Positions 1-10,759 of a stretch of 64,000 nt of DNA are shown here, piece after piece. Made by a program: the position numbers and the translations under genes. The first letter of the stretch is position 1. Each line of letters starts with the position of its first letter. Origin of the DNA: Chelonoidis abingdonii (taxonomy: Eukaryota > Chordata > Testudines > Testudinidae); contig NC_133770.1 of assembly GCF_003597395.2 (NCBI RefSeq), forward strand, positions 7,460,317 to 7,524,316, in the 5' to 3' direction. The notes under the pieces were generated by a model that was not told the origin of the DNA, did not search any database, and saw nothing but the letters and a program-made list of their open reading frames with translations.

Positions 1-700
1 AGCCTGTGAGAAAGGAGAGGCTCAGGTTCTGGAGAGCTGCACCAAGTAATGTGAGTGACAGCTCATTTTCATATCCTGAGCAGGGGCTACTTAGAAGAAA
101 GCTACAATTTGGTTTCTTTTAAACCAACCCTGAAGAAGCTAATTCCAAGGAGCCTGGCAGAACAGCCATGCCCCAATGAGGGGAGAAGAGCTGAACCCAG
201 AGGATCAACAGAACCCCACTAAGGAGAAGCCACATCTGGAGCAAACCACATGGATGTAGAAAAATCCCACTGAAGGAGAGTGAAGCCCAGCACAATCCAT
301 GTGATCATAGTTTGAACATTTGCAGGCAACTGAGAGGGCTCTGTCTCAAGTATGTGGCAGTTATGCAGTGGGTGAAGCAGAAATAACATGTCTGTCTCCA
401 CTCCCCACCCAAAAATTTAACTCTGTAATAGTGCATCATATAGACTTATATAGCTTCATGAAACTGATCTGCTAGAGCATCAGGAAAAGGAAGGAGACGG
501 ACATAGCCCTGGAGTGACAAAGCAACTATCATAGTGGAAGAAGGAAAAAAATACCCTTTGAGAAGCCAAATTTAGCTGGAAGTAGCCTTGTACCTACCTG
601 GCTCTGGCCCAATTCAGCTGGTTTCATCCTCTGACAGAGCTAGGCAAGGGAGCCCTGGCTATTAATATGCTTTCAGCAAAGCATGCTGGGAGGGGGAAGA
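1..700. other. No recognised gene or repeat
   Basis: I see no convincing coding sequence, splice-bounded exon or repeat family here. The one open frame of 61 codons on the minus strand (219-401) is within chance expectation and shows no recognisable motif. Composition is ordinary. The segment may be the upstream (U3-like) part of the LTR-like block that follows. Confidence 0.5.
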
Positions 701-1060
701 GCCTGTGGCTCTATAAAATACAGGCTCCTCTGACTTGGAGGGCTGATAGCACTGGGGAAACGTGTGTCAGTAAAGCAGTGTGAGGGAAAGGAGAGAGAAA
801 TGGCCCCCCAGAGCTCAAGGCAGCACCAGGTCAGACTGTGGTGGCACAGTGAAGCATGGCAGAGCCTGGAAAGAAGGGACTGGATCTGGACTATGGGCCC
901 ACACAGGCTGTGGCTTGTCTATGTAGCGACAAGGGGCTCCTCTGATGGGAACAGACTGTGAGTACACTGAAAACTTACAGGGCTGTGGGAGTGAATGCAA
1001 GTGCTAGTGAAATAAATACCCATGGGGCCTTAAGAACTGGTCCATCCTCCTTTTCCCTGC
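701..1060 (+). promoter_or_regulatory. Candidate LTR-like promoter and polyA block
   Basis: A TATA-like box (ctataaaata, about 711-720) is followed some 295 bases later by a canonical polyadenylation signal (aataaa, about 1011-1016). That spacing is like the TATA-R-polyA layout of a retroviral LTR. I see no clean TG...CA boundaries or target duplication, so the call rests on the two signals only. The small ORF between them (764-961) has no recognisable domain. Alternative: ordinary intergenic DNA with chance signals. Confidence 0.25.
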
Positions 1061-1120
1061 CTCCTGTGCCATGGGCAGATCCTGGCCTCCCAGTGACTAA
1101 CTGGTGACACCTTGCAAATC

Positions 1121-1406
1121 AGGGGTTCTCAGCCTTTTTCTTCTGAGCCCCACCACCCACATGCTATAAAAACTCCATAGACCACCTGTGTCACAATAAT
1201 TTGTTTTCTGCATTAGAGGGTACCAAGCAGGGCAACGGCCTGGGGCCCTTGCCATAAGGGACTGCTACATTGCTCTGACTTCAGCCCCATGTGGTGGGAT
1301 TTTGGCTTTCTGCCCTGTGCCCTAACAAGACTAATGTTGGCCCTGCTTGGCGCCCCCCACCCCCCGAAATCTGCTCTTGGCCTGGACCCCTGGTTGAGAA
1401 TCACTC
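1121..1406 (+). mobile_element. hAT-type MITE (286 bp)
   Basis: The ends are imperfect inverted repeats (caggggttctcagcc at the left; the complement of gagtgattctcaacc at the right), the usual turtle hAT MITE termini. It is flanked by an 8-bp target duplication, ttgcaaat at 1113-1120 and ttgtaaat at 1407-1414, with one mismatch. An 8-bp duplication is diagnostic of the hAT superfamily. There is no coding capacity; it would have been mobilised in trans by a hAT transposase. Confidence 0.8.
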
Positions 1407-1430
1407 TTGTAAATAACAAATATTCCCCCC

Positions 1431-2324
1431 TGTCATAAACAGATAGCTAAGGGTTAATGTCTCTTTCACCTGTAAAGGGTTAACAAACAGTGACCTGCAA
1501 CACCTGACCAGAGGACCAATCAGGAAACAAGATCTTTTTAATGATTCGTGGGAGGAAGCTTTGTGTGTGGTTTTGGCTTTTGCTTGTTCTCTCTGAAGTC
1601 TGAAAGGACTAACGGAGCACAGGTTTTTGCCAATTCTCCTTGCTAAGTCTATTAATATATTCAGAATAGTGAGTATAAGTAGAAACGGTTATAGTCTTTA
1701 ACTTGTTTTTTCCCTTTTTGCAGTCGTGTCGTTTTGCTGGAAGTGTGTTAAACTTGGTATTTCTGCTGGGGGAGGCTTTTCTCTCTGGGTGGTCTACTAA
1801 AGCTGAAAGACCCTGTTAAATTTAATCTTGTATTTCAGAGATTCTTATTTTTTCTTTCTTTTATTAAAACCTTCCTTTAAAGACCTGTTTGATTCCTAGT
1901 TGAGGTCAGGGAATTGAGTCTGTACTTCCAGCAGGGAGCAGTTGGTGGGAGGACAGGGAGGAAAGAAGGGGGAAGGGGGAATCCTTTGTTTAGATTCACG
2001 GAGCTTGAATCTGTATTGCCTCTGGGTGAGGTGGAAAGCCTCTGTTTTAAGATTCAAGGAGTTGAATCCCAGTGATCTTCCAGGGTAACCCAGGGAGGGA
2101 AAGCCTAGGAGAGGCACTAGTGAGGGAAAGAATTTACTTTCCTTGTATTAGGATCCAGGGAGTCTGGATCTTGGGAGTCCCCAGGGAAGGTTTTGGGGAG
2201 ACCAGAGTTTATCAAACACTCAGAGTCCTGATTGGTGGCAGCGTATCAGATCTAAGCTGGTAATTAAGCTTAGAGGAATTCACACTAGTACCTCATTTTT
2301 GGACTCTAAGGTTCAGATTGAGGA
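1431..2324 (+). mobile_element. Solo LTR, retrovirus-like family A
   Basis: It starts tgtcataaacagata and contains the same internal landmarks as the copies at 36841-37517 (+) and 26415-27310 (-): the ctaagggttaatgtctct motif near the start and gatctaagctggtaattaag before the end. The TG start and length of about 0.9 kb fit an endogenous-retrovirus LTR. The 3' terminus is blurred: the expected CA end is not visible after about 2324. No internal gag/pol sequence is adjacent, so this is a solo or truncated LTR. The aagaagg/gggaagggg stretch at 1950-1980 is purine-rich low complexity inside it. Confidence 0.75.
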
Positions 2325-2329
2325 AACCC

Positions 2330-3904
2330 CCTCTGTGTGCTATTTAAATCTCTGCCTTATCTTTGCATTAACATGCTGCTGGCTTCTTTGCTATTTGGCT
2401 TCTGAAAACCATCTATTCCAGTTCTCCGACACACACCGTTGAATGCAGCCACCTCCTCTGAAAAAACATCTCCCTTTTCAATTAAAAACCAGCTCTGATC
2501 CCGCTTTTGATGTTTTCATTCTACGTTCAGCTTTCAAACCATCAAAGTGCTAAGTCACTTTTCACTGCTGGGAGGCTGGGAAAGGGAAGTGTAATTTTGA
2601 CAACAAGCTACTTTTTGTTCCTTTATTAAATATGGGTTCAAACATAAGCCCAAAGAAGCGTGTATTACAACAAAGGAGCTAAAACGATTGGCACGCTTTT
2701 CTTTCCTTATCGCAATCCTGGAATATTTGAGCATAGGAATTGATGGGATTCGTGAACGCCTTTGCTCCTTCCTGAATTTTAACTTTTTTTCATTATTTCT
2801 AAAGAGACACAAACTTCAAAGGGAAAAGATTACTCATAGGGCAGTGCGACAAATTGTGGGACGGCCTAAGATTTGACTCCACCAAAAATGATCGGCTGCA
2901 ATGGTGGACACTCCATGGAAACTAATTTTTAAATTAAGATTGGATTTTTTTTCTGAAAGCTACGCTGTAATTCAAACAGGAATTAATTCAGGGGATGTTA
3001 CACAGGAGGTCAGATGAGATGAGGTGGCCCTTCAGCCAAGGGTGGCACATGAACCCTCTCATCAGGGAGGCGAGCCCCCCGGCCCTGACTCTTTGGCCTG
3101 AGGCCCGGCCCTATCCTGCCCCTTCCGCCCCCCTCTCTCTCCAGAGACCTGAATCTCCCCCTGCCCCCCATGGCCAGGGGAGCCCCAGCTGAACCACCTC
3201 GGGCACTGGGCTGCCCGCCCCAGCCACCCCACGCCCCAGGCTGCCGGTTGGCCTGTCCCAGCTGTACCAGCCTCCTCAAGTCCCAGGCCATCAGCCCCAG
3301 CCATCCCAAGCACTGGCCTGCCTGTCCTAGCTGCTCTGAGCCCTGGGCCTCCCACCAGCCCCAGCCGCCCTGGCTGCCCTCACCCCCAGCTGGCCAAGCT
3401 CCAAGCTAAGCCACTGCTGGCTTCGGTGGAGAGGAGGAGCAAAGGTGGGAACATGCTTTGGGTTTGGAGAGGCTTATTAGCCTCCCCGGGCCTCTTATAC
3501 CCACCGCCCATGCTTCTGCCTTTATAATCTATGAAATTCAGGCCCTAAATACTCTCCCTCTGGCCCCTGCATGGGGAAAACTCCCAATCCAAAGCCACCA
3601 CCTTGTCCTTCTTCATGTCCCTCCTCAAACTCACCTCTTCTGGAATGCAGCCAGCAAACTTCAACCTGGTAATGGGGAGGCAAATGCAGGATGCGATGGC
3701 TGCCCCTGATTGGCTAAGAATTGCACACACATCCTATTTTTGTTATCCTCTTCCCCCCCACACACATCCTGCACCCTTGTGTATCTCATCCACCTGTTAC
3801 ATCATGTCTCTTAGCCTGTAACCACTTCTCGGTCATTTACTCTGTACAGCATCCAGTGGAGAGACCTCTAGCTGCTCCTATGGTACAAATGCAGAATGGT
3901 GAGA
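2330..3904. other. Mostly unrecognised; GC-rich low-complexity 3070-3410
   Basis: 2330-3000 shows nothing recognisable. 3070-3410 is C-rich with loosely repeated proline/alanine-type codons (ccctgggcctcccaccagcc and similar), which opens overlapping frames on both strands of up to 99 codons. None has a family motif, and open frames in both directions are expected from such composition. 3430-3904 looks like degraded unique DNA. No gene is called. Confidence 0.5.
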
Positions 3905-3908
3905 AATA

Positions 3909-5469
3909 ACACTGGTCTACAATTTTTGAGAAGTCATCTGCTTCAGAGATAAAATGTGGTATTTATTATGTATTTTGATGTGCTGAATTCAAATATGACA
4001 ATTCAAACAATTGATTGGCTACTGTTTCTAAGATATTTAAGTTTTTACATTTTATGTCTATGTATATTGTGTAGATAGTAGAGTTTTAATCATAAATTGT
4101 AAACCTAGGTCTTTTCATGTGTTTATGGTTGCTTTACATGATAATTTTTCACCTGTCCTGTTTATGTAACACTTTAAAAATCAGCAAAAGGGTTATATAA
4201 ATAAAATTTATTATGAAACAGAGGCAAAAAACTATTATGTTACATAGTTTAGTCCTATTCAGTGTCTACTCGGCGCTTCTTGGCTTGTCTCTTGTATTCA
4301 TTAAATGGAGCATCTCTTGTCACTGTCCAGCAATAGTCTGCAAGCATTGATGGGCTCCATTTGCCCTGATAGCGTTTCTCCATTGTTGCAATGTCCTGGT
4401 GAAATCGCTCGCCGTGCTCGTCGCTCACTGCTCCGCAGTTCGGTGGAAAAAAATCTAGATGAGAGTGCAAAAAATGTATCTTTAGTGACATGTTGCAACC
4501 AAGGCTTTTGTATGCCTTGAGGAGGTTTTCCACCAACAACCTGTAGTTGTCTGCCTTGTTGTTTCCGAGAAAATTTATTGCCACTAACTGGAAGGCTTTC
4601 CATGCCGTCTTTTCCTTGCCACGCAGTGCATGGTCAAATGCATCATCTCGAAGAAGTTAACGAATCTGAGGACCAACAAAGACACCTTCCTTTATCTTAG
4701 CTTCACTTAACCTTGGAAATTTTCCACGGAGGTACTTGAAAGCTGCTTGTGTTTTGTCAATGGCCTTGACAAAGTTCTTCATCAGACCCAGCTTGATGTG
4801 TAAGGGTGGTAACAAAATCTTCCTTGATTCAACAAGTGGTGGATGCTGAACACTTTTCCTCCCAGGCTCCAATGACTGTCGGAGTGGCCAATCTTTCTTG
4901 ATGTAGTGGGAATCTCTTGCACGACTATCCCATTCGCAGAGAAAACAGCAGTACTTTGTGTATCCAGTCTGCAGACCAAGCAAGAGAGCAACAACCTTCA
5001 AATCGCCACAAAGCTGCCACTGATGTTGGTCATAGTTTATGCACCTCAAAAGTTGTTTCATGTTGTCATAGGTTTCCTTCATATGGACTGCATGACCAAC
5101 TGGAATTGATGGCAAAACATTGCCATTATGCAGCAAAACAGCTTTAAGACTCGTCTTCGATGAATCAATGAACAGTCTCCACTCATCTGGATCGTGAACG
5201 ATGTTGAGGGCTGCCATCACACCATCGATGTTGTTGCAGGCTACAAGATCACCTTCCATGAAGAAGAATGGGACAAGATCCTTTTGACGGTCACGGAACA
5301 TGGAAACCCTAACATCACCTGCCAGGAGATTCCACTGCTGTAGTCTGGAGCCCAACAGCTAGACTAGAGCCAATCAACAATTTTAAGCATCATTTTCGTT
5401 CTCAGTGACCCAGAATTAGTAAAGTTTGACTACATTTATTTCAGAAGCATTTTGGCTGTAGATCAGTGT
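3909..5469 (-). mobile_element. DNA transposon with 4-bp target duplication, superfamily unassigned
   Basis: Imperfect terminal inverted repeats (acactggtctacaa at 3909; its complement as ctgtagatcagtgt ending at 5469) enclose a transposase-like reading frame on the minus strand. A 4-bp direct repeat, aata, lies immediately outside each end (3905-3908 and 5470-5473). The element is about 1.56 kb and encodes only the C-terminal part of its protein, so it is internally or 5' truncated while keeping both termini. I do not recognise the superfamily from the termini. The protein belongs to a set of uncharacterised proteins abundant in animal genomes. Confidence 0.7.
4255..5361 (-). pseudogene. Transposase-like protein, C-terminal part, one in-frame stop
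   Basis: One continuous minus-strand frame of about 367 codons runs from a stop near 5361 to the final codons RRVDTE at 4255, interrupted only by an ochre stop at 4657-4659. Features resemble an RNase H-fold transposase. LFIDSSK (Asp at residue ~64 from 5355) is a plausible first catalytic Asp. CGDLKVV (Asp ~118) is a plausible second, followed by YCCFLCEWD with a C-x2-C pair. SDEHGERFHQD (about 4394-4430) offers the last acidic residue. Assignment of the triad is inference. There is no ATG start and the N-terminal region is missing. The stop and truncation imply a dead copy. It could alternatively be a domesticated fragment, but nothing here suggests expression. Confidence 0.7.
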
Positions 5470-5473
5470 AATA

Positions 5474-6625
5474 TAATGGCCACTTAAGGTTTAACAGGAG
5501 AATAGCTGTATTCCAGTTACAGCTGATGCTTGGACAGAATGTGTCTGAGCAGCGAGCTTTACCTGGGAAGGGTTAAAAAGATATAGGGGGCTGATTAGCT
5601 GGACAATTTGCCCCCCAGCAGCTTCCCCATGAATCCAGTGTGATTTCTTACCACGGGCATGAAGCTCTTCTTAGCTCCACTACTCTTGGTCTCTTGGGGT
5701 TGACAACCCACCACGTGGCTGAAATGATATCATTTAATGACCCAAATCCCACAATCCATTGCGAGCACAAAGGATGATGGGATTTGGTTCATCATGGGAT
5801 AATTTATTTTCAGCCTTGTTTTGGGTCAAAAAAGGTGTGGGGGGGGGCAGTTTCTGCTGGGTGGGTGACTTATGGGATGGAGAGGTTAGAGCTCCTGGGG
5901 TGGAGAGCTGCTGAAGTACGGGGGTTAGTGCAGCTGGGTTGCAGGGCTGGAGGGGTCTGGTGCTGTGGATTGGGGAGCTATGGGGTGAGGAGCCAGGTGC
6001 TGTTGGATGTGGCTTCTCCCAGCCTTCTCTTTTGCCCCATGTCTGCACATTGTGGAGCTCGGTGGGTTGGGAAGTGCTGTTGGGTAGACAGGGACATGAC
6101 CAAATTGCTACTCTGGGATAAGTGAGGGATGAAGGCAGTACCGGGGGAAAAGAGCAAACTGGTCATGCCTGGATCCCCATAGTGTTTCCATAGCTCTCTG
6201 CAGGTAAGTGCCAGCAACTGTTCGTATCCAGGCCCGGCCTGCCAGTTGAGAACTGGTTTCTAGCTCCCCTTGCTGGAGAGAGAACCCTTCTATGCTCACC
6301 ACTCACTGTCCCAGAAATGATACTGAATTCACCCCTGTTGTAACTCTAGCAAAGCCAGTGGAGTTACAACCAGTGATGAATTTGGTCCATGCCATTTCTA
6401 TCCTGGTCTGATTTCTTCTGTCCTGGTGCAACACAGCCCAGATGCAATTATGGGGATTCTAAGTTCTCTCTATTGTTCATGCTTTTTTAGCCAGGCAAGA
6501 AAGATCAGAAGTTGCTAGGTGCTTGAAAAGAACATTTGAGAGTATGTTTAGGAATCATGGGAGAGCCTCAAAACATTTTGGGGCTCAGGGGGGTTTTGGT
6601 ACCCTGAAGTTAAGTTGTTTGTTAT
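5474..6625. other. No recognised feature
   Basis: Single-copy-looking sequence. The overlapping frames at 5734-6302 on both strands are G-rich chance frames without motifs. A short stretch at 6335-6400 resembles the old palindromic gatttacaccagct-type repeat discussed in the findings. No splice-bounded exon was seen. Confidence 0.5.
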
Positions 6626-6629
6626 TATG

Positions 6630-7045
6630 ACTTATGAGGAGAGGCTGAAGAAACAGGGGTTATTTAGTCTGCAGAAGAGAAGAGTGGGGCGGGGGGGAAT
6701 TTGATAGCAGTTTTCAGCTACCTGAAGGGGAGTTCCAAAGATGATGGAACTCAGCTGTTCTCAGTGGTGGCAGATGACAGAACAAGGGGCAATGGTCTCA
6801 AGTTGCAATGAGGGAGGCCTAAGTTAGATATTAGGAAACACTATTTCACTAGGAGGGTGGTGAAGCATTGGAATGGGTTACCGAGGGAGGTGGTAGAATC
6901 TCCATCCTTAGAGATTTTTAAGGCCCAGCTTGACAAAACCTGGCTGGGATGATTTTGTTGGTGTTGGTCCTGCTTTGAGCAGGGGGTTGGACTAGATGAG
7001 ATCCTGAGGTCTCTTCCAAACCTGATATTCTATGATTCTATGATT
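6630..7045 (+). mobile_element. CR1 LINE 3' end
   Basis: It begins in the C-terminal coding region (cttatgaggagaggctgaag translates as the YEERLK-type motif near the CR1 ORF2 end), continues through the conserved 3' UTR (gcttgacaaa, gagcagggggttggactaga) and stops with the CR1 terminal octamer-like repeat attctatgattctatg at 7028-7043. The copy is 5' truncated, as most CR1 insertions are. The G run at 6688-6698 is a local expansion. Confidence 0.9.
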
Positions 7046-7233
7046 ATGCATATTGTAGTAGCATCATAACTGAGATCAGGTTTGTGTTAGGTGGTGCAAA
7101 ACCACAGGAAGAGACAGTCCTACCCTGAAGAGGTAACAGTCTAGACAAACAAGACAGACAGTGGGTAGAAGCCAGCAAATATTGTTCCCATTATCTGAGC
7201 CTTTTGTACCTGTAGAATTGGGTCAGGAATCTT

Positions 7234-7537
7234 TGCCCACATCTACATGAGCGGGGAGCGGGGGGGTTGACCTAAGATACACAACTTCAGCTATTCAAAT
7301 AGCGTAGCTGAAGTTGGCGTATCGGAGGTCGACTTAGCAGGCCGCCAGGACGGCGGCGAGTCAACCGCTGCCGGCTCCCCCATCGACTCCGCTTCCGCCT
7401 CTCTTGAGCTGAAGTTCCGGAGTTGACAGGGAGCACGATCAGGGATCGATTTTATCGCGTCTACGCTAGACGCGATAAATCGACCCCCGATAGATCGATC
7501 ACTACCCACCGATCTGGCGGGTAGTGAAGACCTGCCC
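7234..7537. mobile_element. PIF/Harbinger-like MITE, CpG-rich copy
   Basis: A highly self-complementary element: cttcagctattcaaatagcgtagctgaag and atcgcgtctacgctagacgcgat form two perfect hairpins, and gatcgatcactacccacc pairs loosely with the far end. The same family occurs at 42716-42959. This copy retains many CpG dinucleotides that the other has lost. Termini are degraded (gcccacatctaca versus the complement of tagtgaagacctgccc). Similar hairpin MITEs are described in crocodilians and turtles; the exact family name cannot be fixed without a library search. Confidence 0.7.
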
Positions 7538-7539
7538 TT

Positions 7540-9905
7540 TGAAGTACAAGCTTTCTCAGGATACTTCTGCTTCCAGTCCCAGAAGCATCCTGAGAATGGG
7601 AAGTGCAGGATGGCAGGAACAACCTTTCTGGTGGGTTCTGCTGCCAGCTGGCTAGGGACTGGGGTCAAAATCCTGGCCCTAAGAAGTCAATGCAAAGCTC
7701 CCCTTGACTTCTGTGGAGTCAGACTTTCACATCAAAGATGGGGCATGGAACATCACAGGGTTCCACCACTTCAGAATATTTTTCATAAAGTCTACTTCAA
7801 ATTCAGCTATCGCTTCAGTTTTATTCAGGTTGTCACCTACTCCAGCATTGCCAGGTCCTACAATTGTATTGTGATTCTCACAATAGCTGCTGCTTTTTCT
7901 TAAAGTGCTGGGTCCTAGAGTCACATGATTACACGAGACTCTCAGGTCTCATTTAAAAAGAAGTATATAGGCCTCATAGCTACAGAGCAAAAGCTTAAAA
8001 TCTGCTGGAAATCTCAATAAGCAGAAGGCAGACAAAAAGAACCCAACAATCATTTAACTTATTTTAAATTTCATGATTTTCTGGGGGCCAGTCTCATGGT
8101 TATTTTTTTAACACTGGAGATTAGCAAAACTGCCATTGCCAAACTATCTGAGCTCCTGGCATTGGGGCAGAGGGCATCGAATTGTTTTGAACCTGTTGGC
8201 TTACCCTTAATTTCTGTTAAATGCAATTCCTAGGGATATGCAAACACTAAGGGATACAGATATTTCAGAGAGCTGATCTGATTAGCAGCTAATGTTCTAA
8301 AATAGCAGAGGCTAAAAGTGCCTCTGTGAAATCTTCCTGTGCATTTATGACATCAATTACTTTTGTAGATTCCAAGTCCAGAAGGGACCACGATGATTCT
8401 TTTTAAATGAGACCTGAGACTCTCATGTATTCACATGATTCCAGGAGCTGGAACTTTAAGAAAAAACTTCAGCTATCAGCTCCTGTATAACACAGGCTAT
8501 AGACCGTTCCCTTCTCCACCGCCACCCTCCCCAATAATTCCTTTTTGAATAAGAACAGATCTTTTTATAAAAATCCAACTGATTTAAAAATTGCCCATGA
8601 TGGAGACTCCACCACACTTAGTAAATTGTTCCAGTGGTTAATTACCCTCATTGTTAAAAATTTACACCTTATTTCCTGTCCAAATTTGTCTGGCTTCAAA
8701 TTCCAGCCATTGAATTGTGTTAGATCTTTGTCCGCTAGACTGAAGAGCCCATTATCAAGCATTTGTTCTCCACATAAGTACTATAGACTGTGATAAAGTC
8801 ACACCTGAATTTATTGGGCCCTATTCTCTTCTCACCAGTTTAACCCCTCATTTGCAATGGAGTTACTCCTGACTCACCAGTAAGTGACAAGAGAATCAGA
8901 TTTATTAGGAGTAAGGAAGCATGTGAACGAAGACTCCCGGCTAGACAGCATTTATTATAATTTAGTAACTAGCTTATGAATGAAAACCAAGCAGTTCCAC
9001 TAATTCACTGAATTAAGTGACTGAAATACACCTTAGGGTTTCTCCCCCTCCAAGCCGTAGACAATCAATGGAGCATTTACTTAATGTTTAATGAAGTAGC
9101 CTGTGCTGCACTGAATCAATTAAGAAGCCATTCCATTGCTAATAACGTTAGCAATTAATGCAGATTTATTCAAGCAAGTTAATGGCAGCAACCTTAGTTA
9201 AAGATGTTGTTGAAAGACCCAGGTTCCTTGTTCATTACATTCACAGGAAGATGGGTACATACCCCTGGGCTGCCTGGTTAATTACATCTGTTTAAGGCAC
9301 TTCAAAGTAATTTGTCATTTGAAATTTGCATCGGAGCATCTCGCAATAGTTAATGAGGGAGAGAAGTGGTTTCCCCATTTTACAGATGGGAACTGAGATA
9401 CAGACAGGGTCTTCTGAAAATCCCATGTGGCTCTTCTCTAAACCTTTAAAAATCTGGCCCTTCTTAGAAATCACGCACTAAGAATGACAGAGTGGGGAAC
9501 TGATCACAGGTTTTCTACAGCCCAGCGTAGCTACGGACAGTAGCTGTTTCTCATTTAAAGGCCAGGATATGCCAGACAGGCAAAAGTCCACACAGAGAAG
9601 GGACAGTCCTCTGAGAGTGCAGGGTACACAACCTCTACAGTTGTTATCCTTTAGGGTACATCCGTGCTGCAGTCCAGAGGTGCATTTGCAGCAAGTCTAG
9701 ATATTCGCAAACCAGTCTGACTGTAGCTAACTGGAATGATTGGATCAGGGAAGCCACAGCAGCATGGCCTAGCTGCCTGAGCATGTACCCAAATCTTGGG
9801 TGGCTAACCTCTGATGCAGCAGCTTCTCTGCTATTTTTAGAAAGCCAGCTTGAAAGCTATGTCAGGTATGTCCGCACCTGCTGCACTCACGTCTCTTGAT
9901 TGCAG
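7540..9905. other. Mostly unique DNA with an old inverted repeat
   Basis: 7918-7962 and 8398-8445 are inverted copies of one another (core actctcaggtctcatttaa), part of a dispersed old family also seen at 31022 and 60070. 9340-9400 resembles a MIR-type SINE tail in reverse (ccccattttacagatggg). Otherwise no exon, RNA gene or mobile element could be supported. Open frames at 7291-7903 and 8545-8793 carry no motifs. Confidence 0.5.
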
Positions 9906-9911
9906 TGTAAA

Positions 9912-10755
9912 GCAGTGGTTTTCAAACTGCAGATCTCGACCCTGGGTCGCGGAATGTCAGGCACTGGGTGGCAGCGGCTCTGGTCAGCACCGCCAGCTGG
10001 GCCATTAAAAGTCCCGTTGGCAGTGCCGCCAGCTAAGGCAGACTAGTCCCTACCTGTTCTGACACTGCGCTGTGCCCCAGTGGTGCCAGGACAGGCAAGG
10101 AGCCTGTCTTAGCACCCCCGCTGCCCTACTGACCAGGAGACACCAGAAGTAAGCCCGCACCCCAACCCCATGCCCCGATCCCCTGCCCCAGCCCTGAGAC
10201 CCGCCCCAAAACCCGGAGCCCCTTCCTGCACGCCAAACTCCTCAGGCCCGGCCCCAGCAGTGTCACTCGGGGGAGGGGGTTTGGGGGAAGGGATCCCCCC
10301 CGCACTCACTGGCAGTGGCGGAAGTGAAGCAGCCCGGACCCAGCCAGCTCCCAGCCACAGCGCTCTGCTTCCCGCCGCAGATGAGTACAGGGAGCATCCT
10401 TTCCCCAACCTCCCTGCACTCACTGGCGGCAGGAAGTGGAGCACAGTGGCTGGGAGGTGGTGGAGTGGGGCAGGCTGGGGCCACATTGCTCCGCTTCCTG
10501 TCACTGCCGGTGCGTGCTTGTCGGGGAGAGGGGAGTGTGGGTAGGGGTCGGAGCAATCAGGGAACAGGGAGCAGGGGGGCTGGGTACGAGGTGGGATCCT
10601 GGGGGTGATTAGGGACAGGGGTCTCTGGAGGGTGCGGTCAGGGAACAAAGAACAGGGAGGCCAAAGCAAGTTTGATATAACGCAGTCTCACCTATAACGT
10701 GGTGAGTTTTTTTGTTGCCCGAGGACTGCGTTATATCAGGGTAGAGGTGTACTTG
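9912..10755. repeat. GC-rich repeat block with hAT-like start and palindromic end
   Basis: It starts with cagtggttttcaaactgcag, the common hAT MITE terminus, and runs into a block of very high GC content (10030-10640) full of ccctgcccc-type repeats. It then ends with a hairpin in which tataacgcagtctcacc (10676-10692) pairs with the complement around gactgcgttatatcagggta (10725-10744). The second hairpin is a known style of turtle repeat end. I cannot tell whether this is one element or two abutting ones. The frames of 97-186 codons here arise from composition. Confidence 0.55.
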
Positions 10756-10759
10756 ATCC

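Noticed and set aside
10109..10669. 186-codon minus-strand frame plus 124- and 97-codon frames on both strands
   Set aside because: They overlap on both strands in a very GC-rich low-complexity block, have no motif, and lie in a repeat bounded by hAT-like and hairpin ends.
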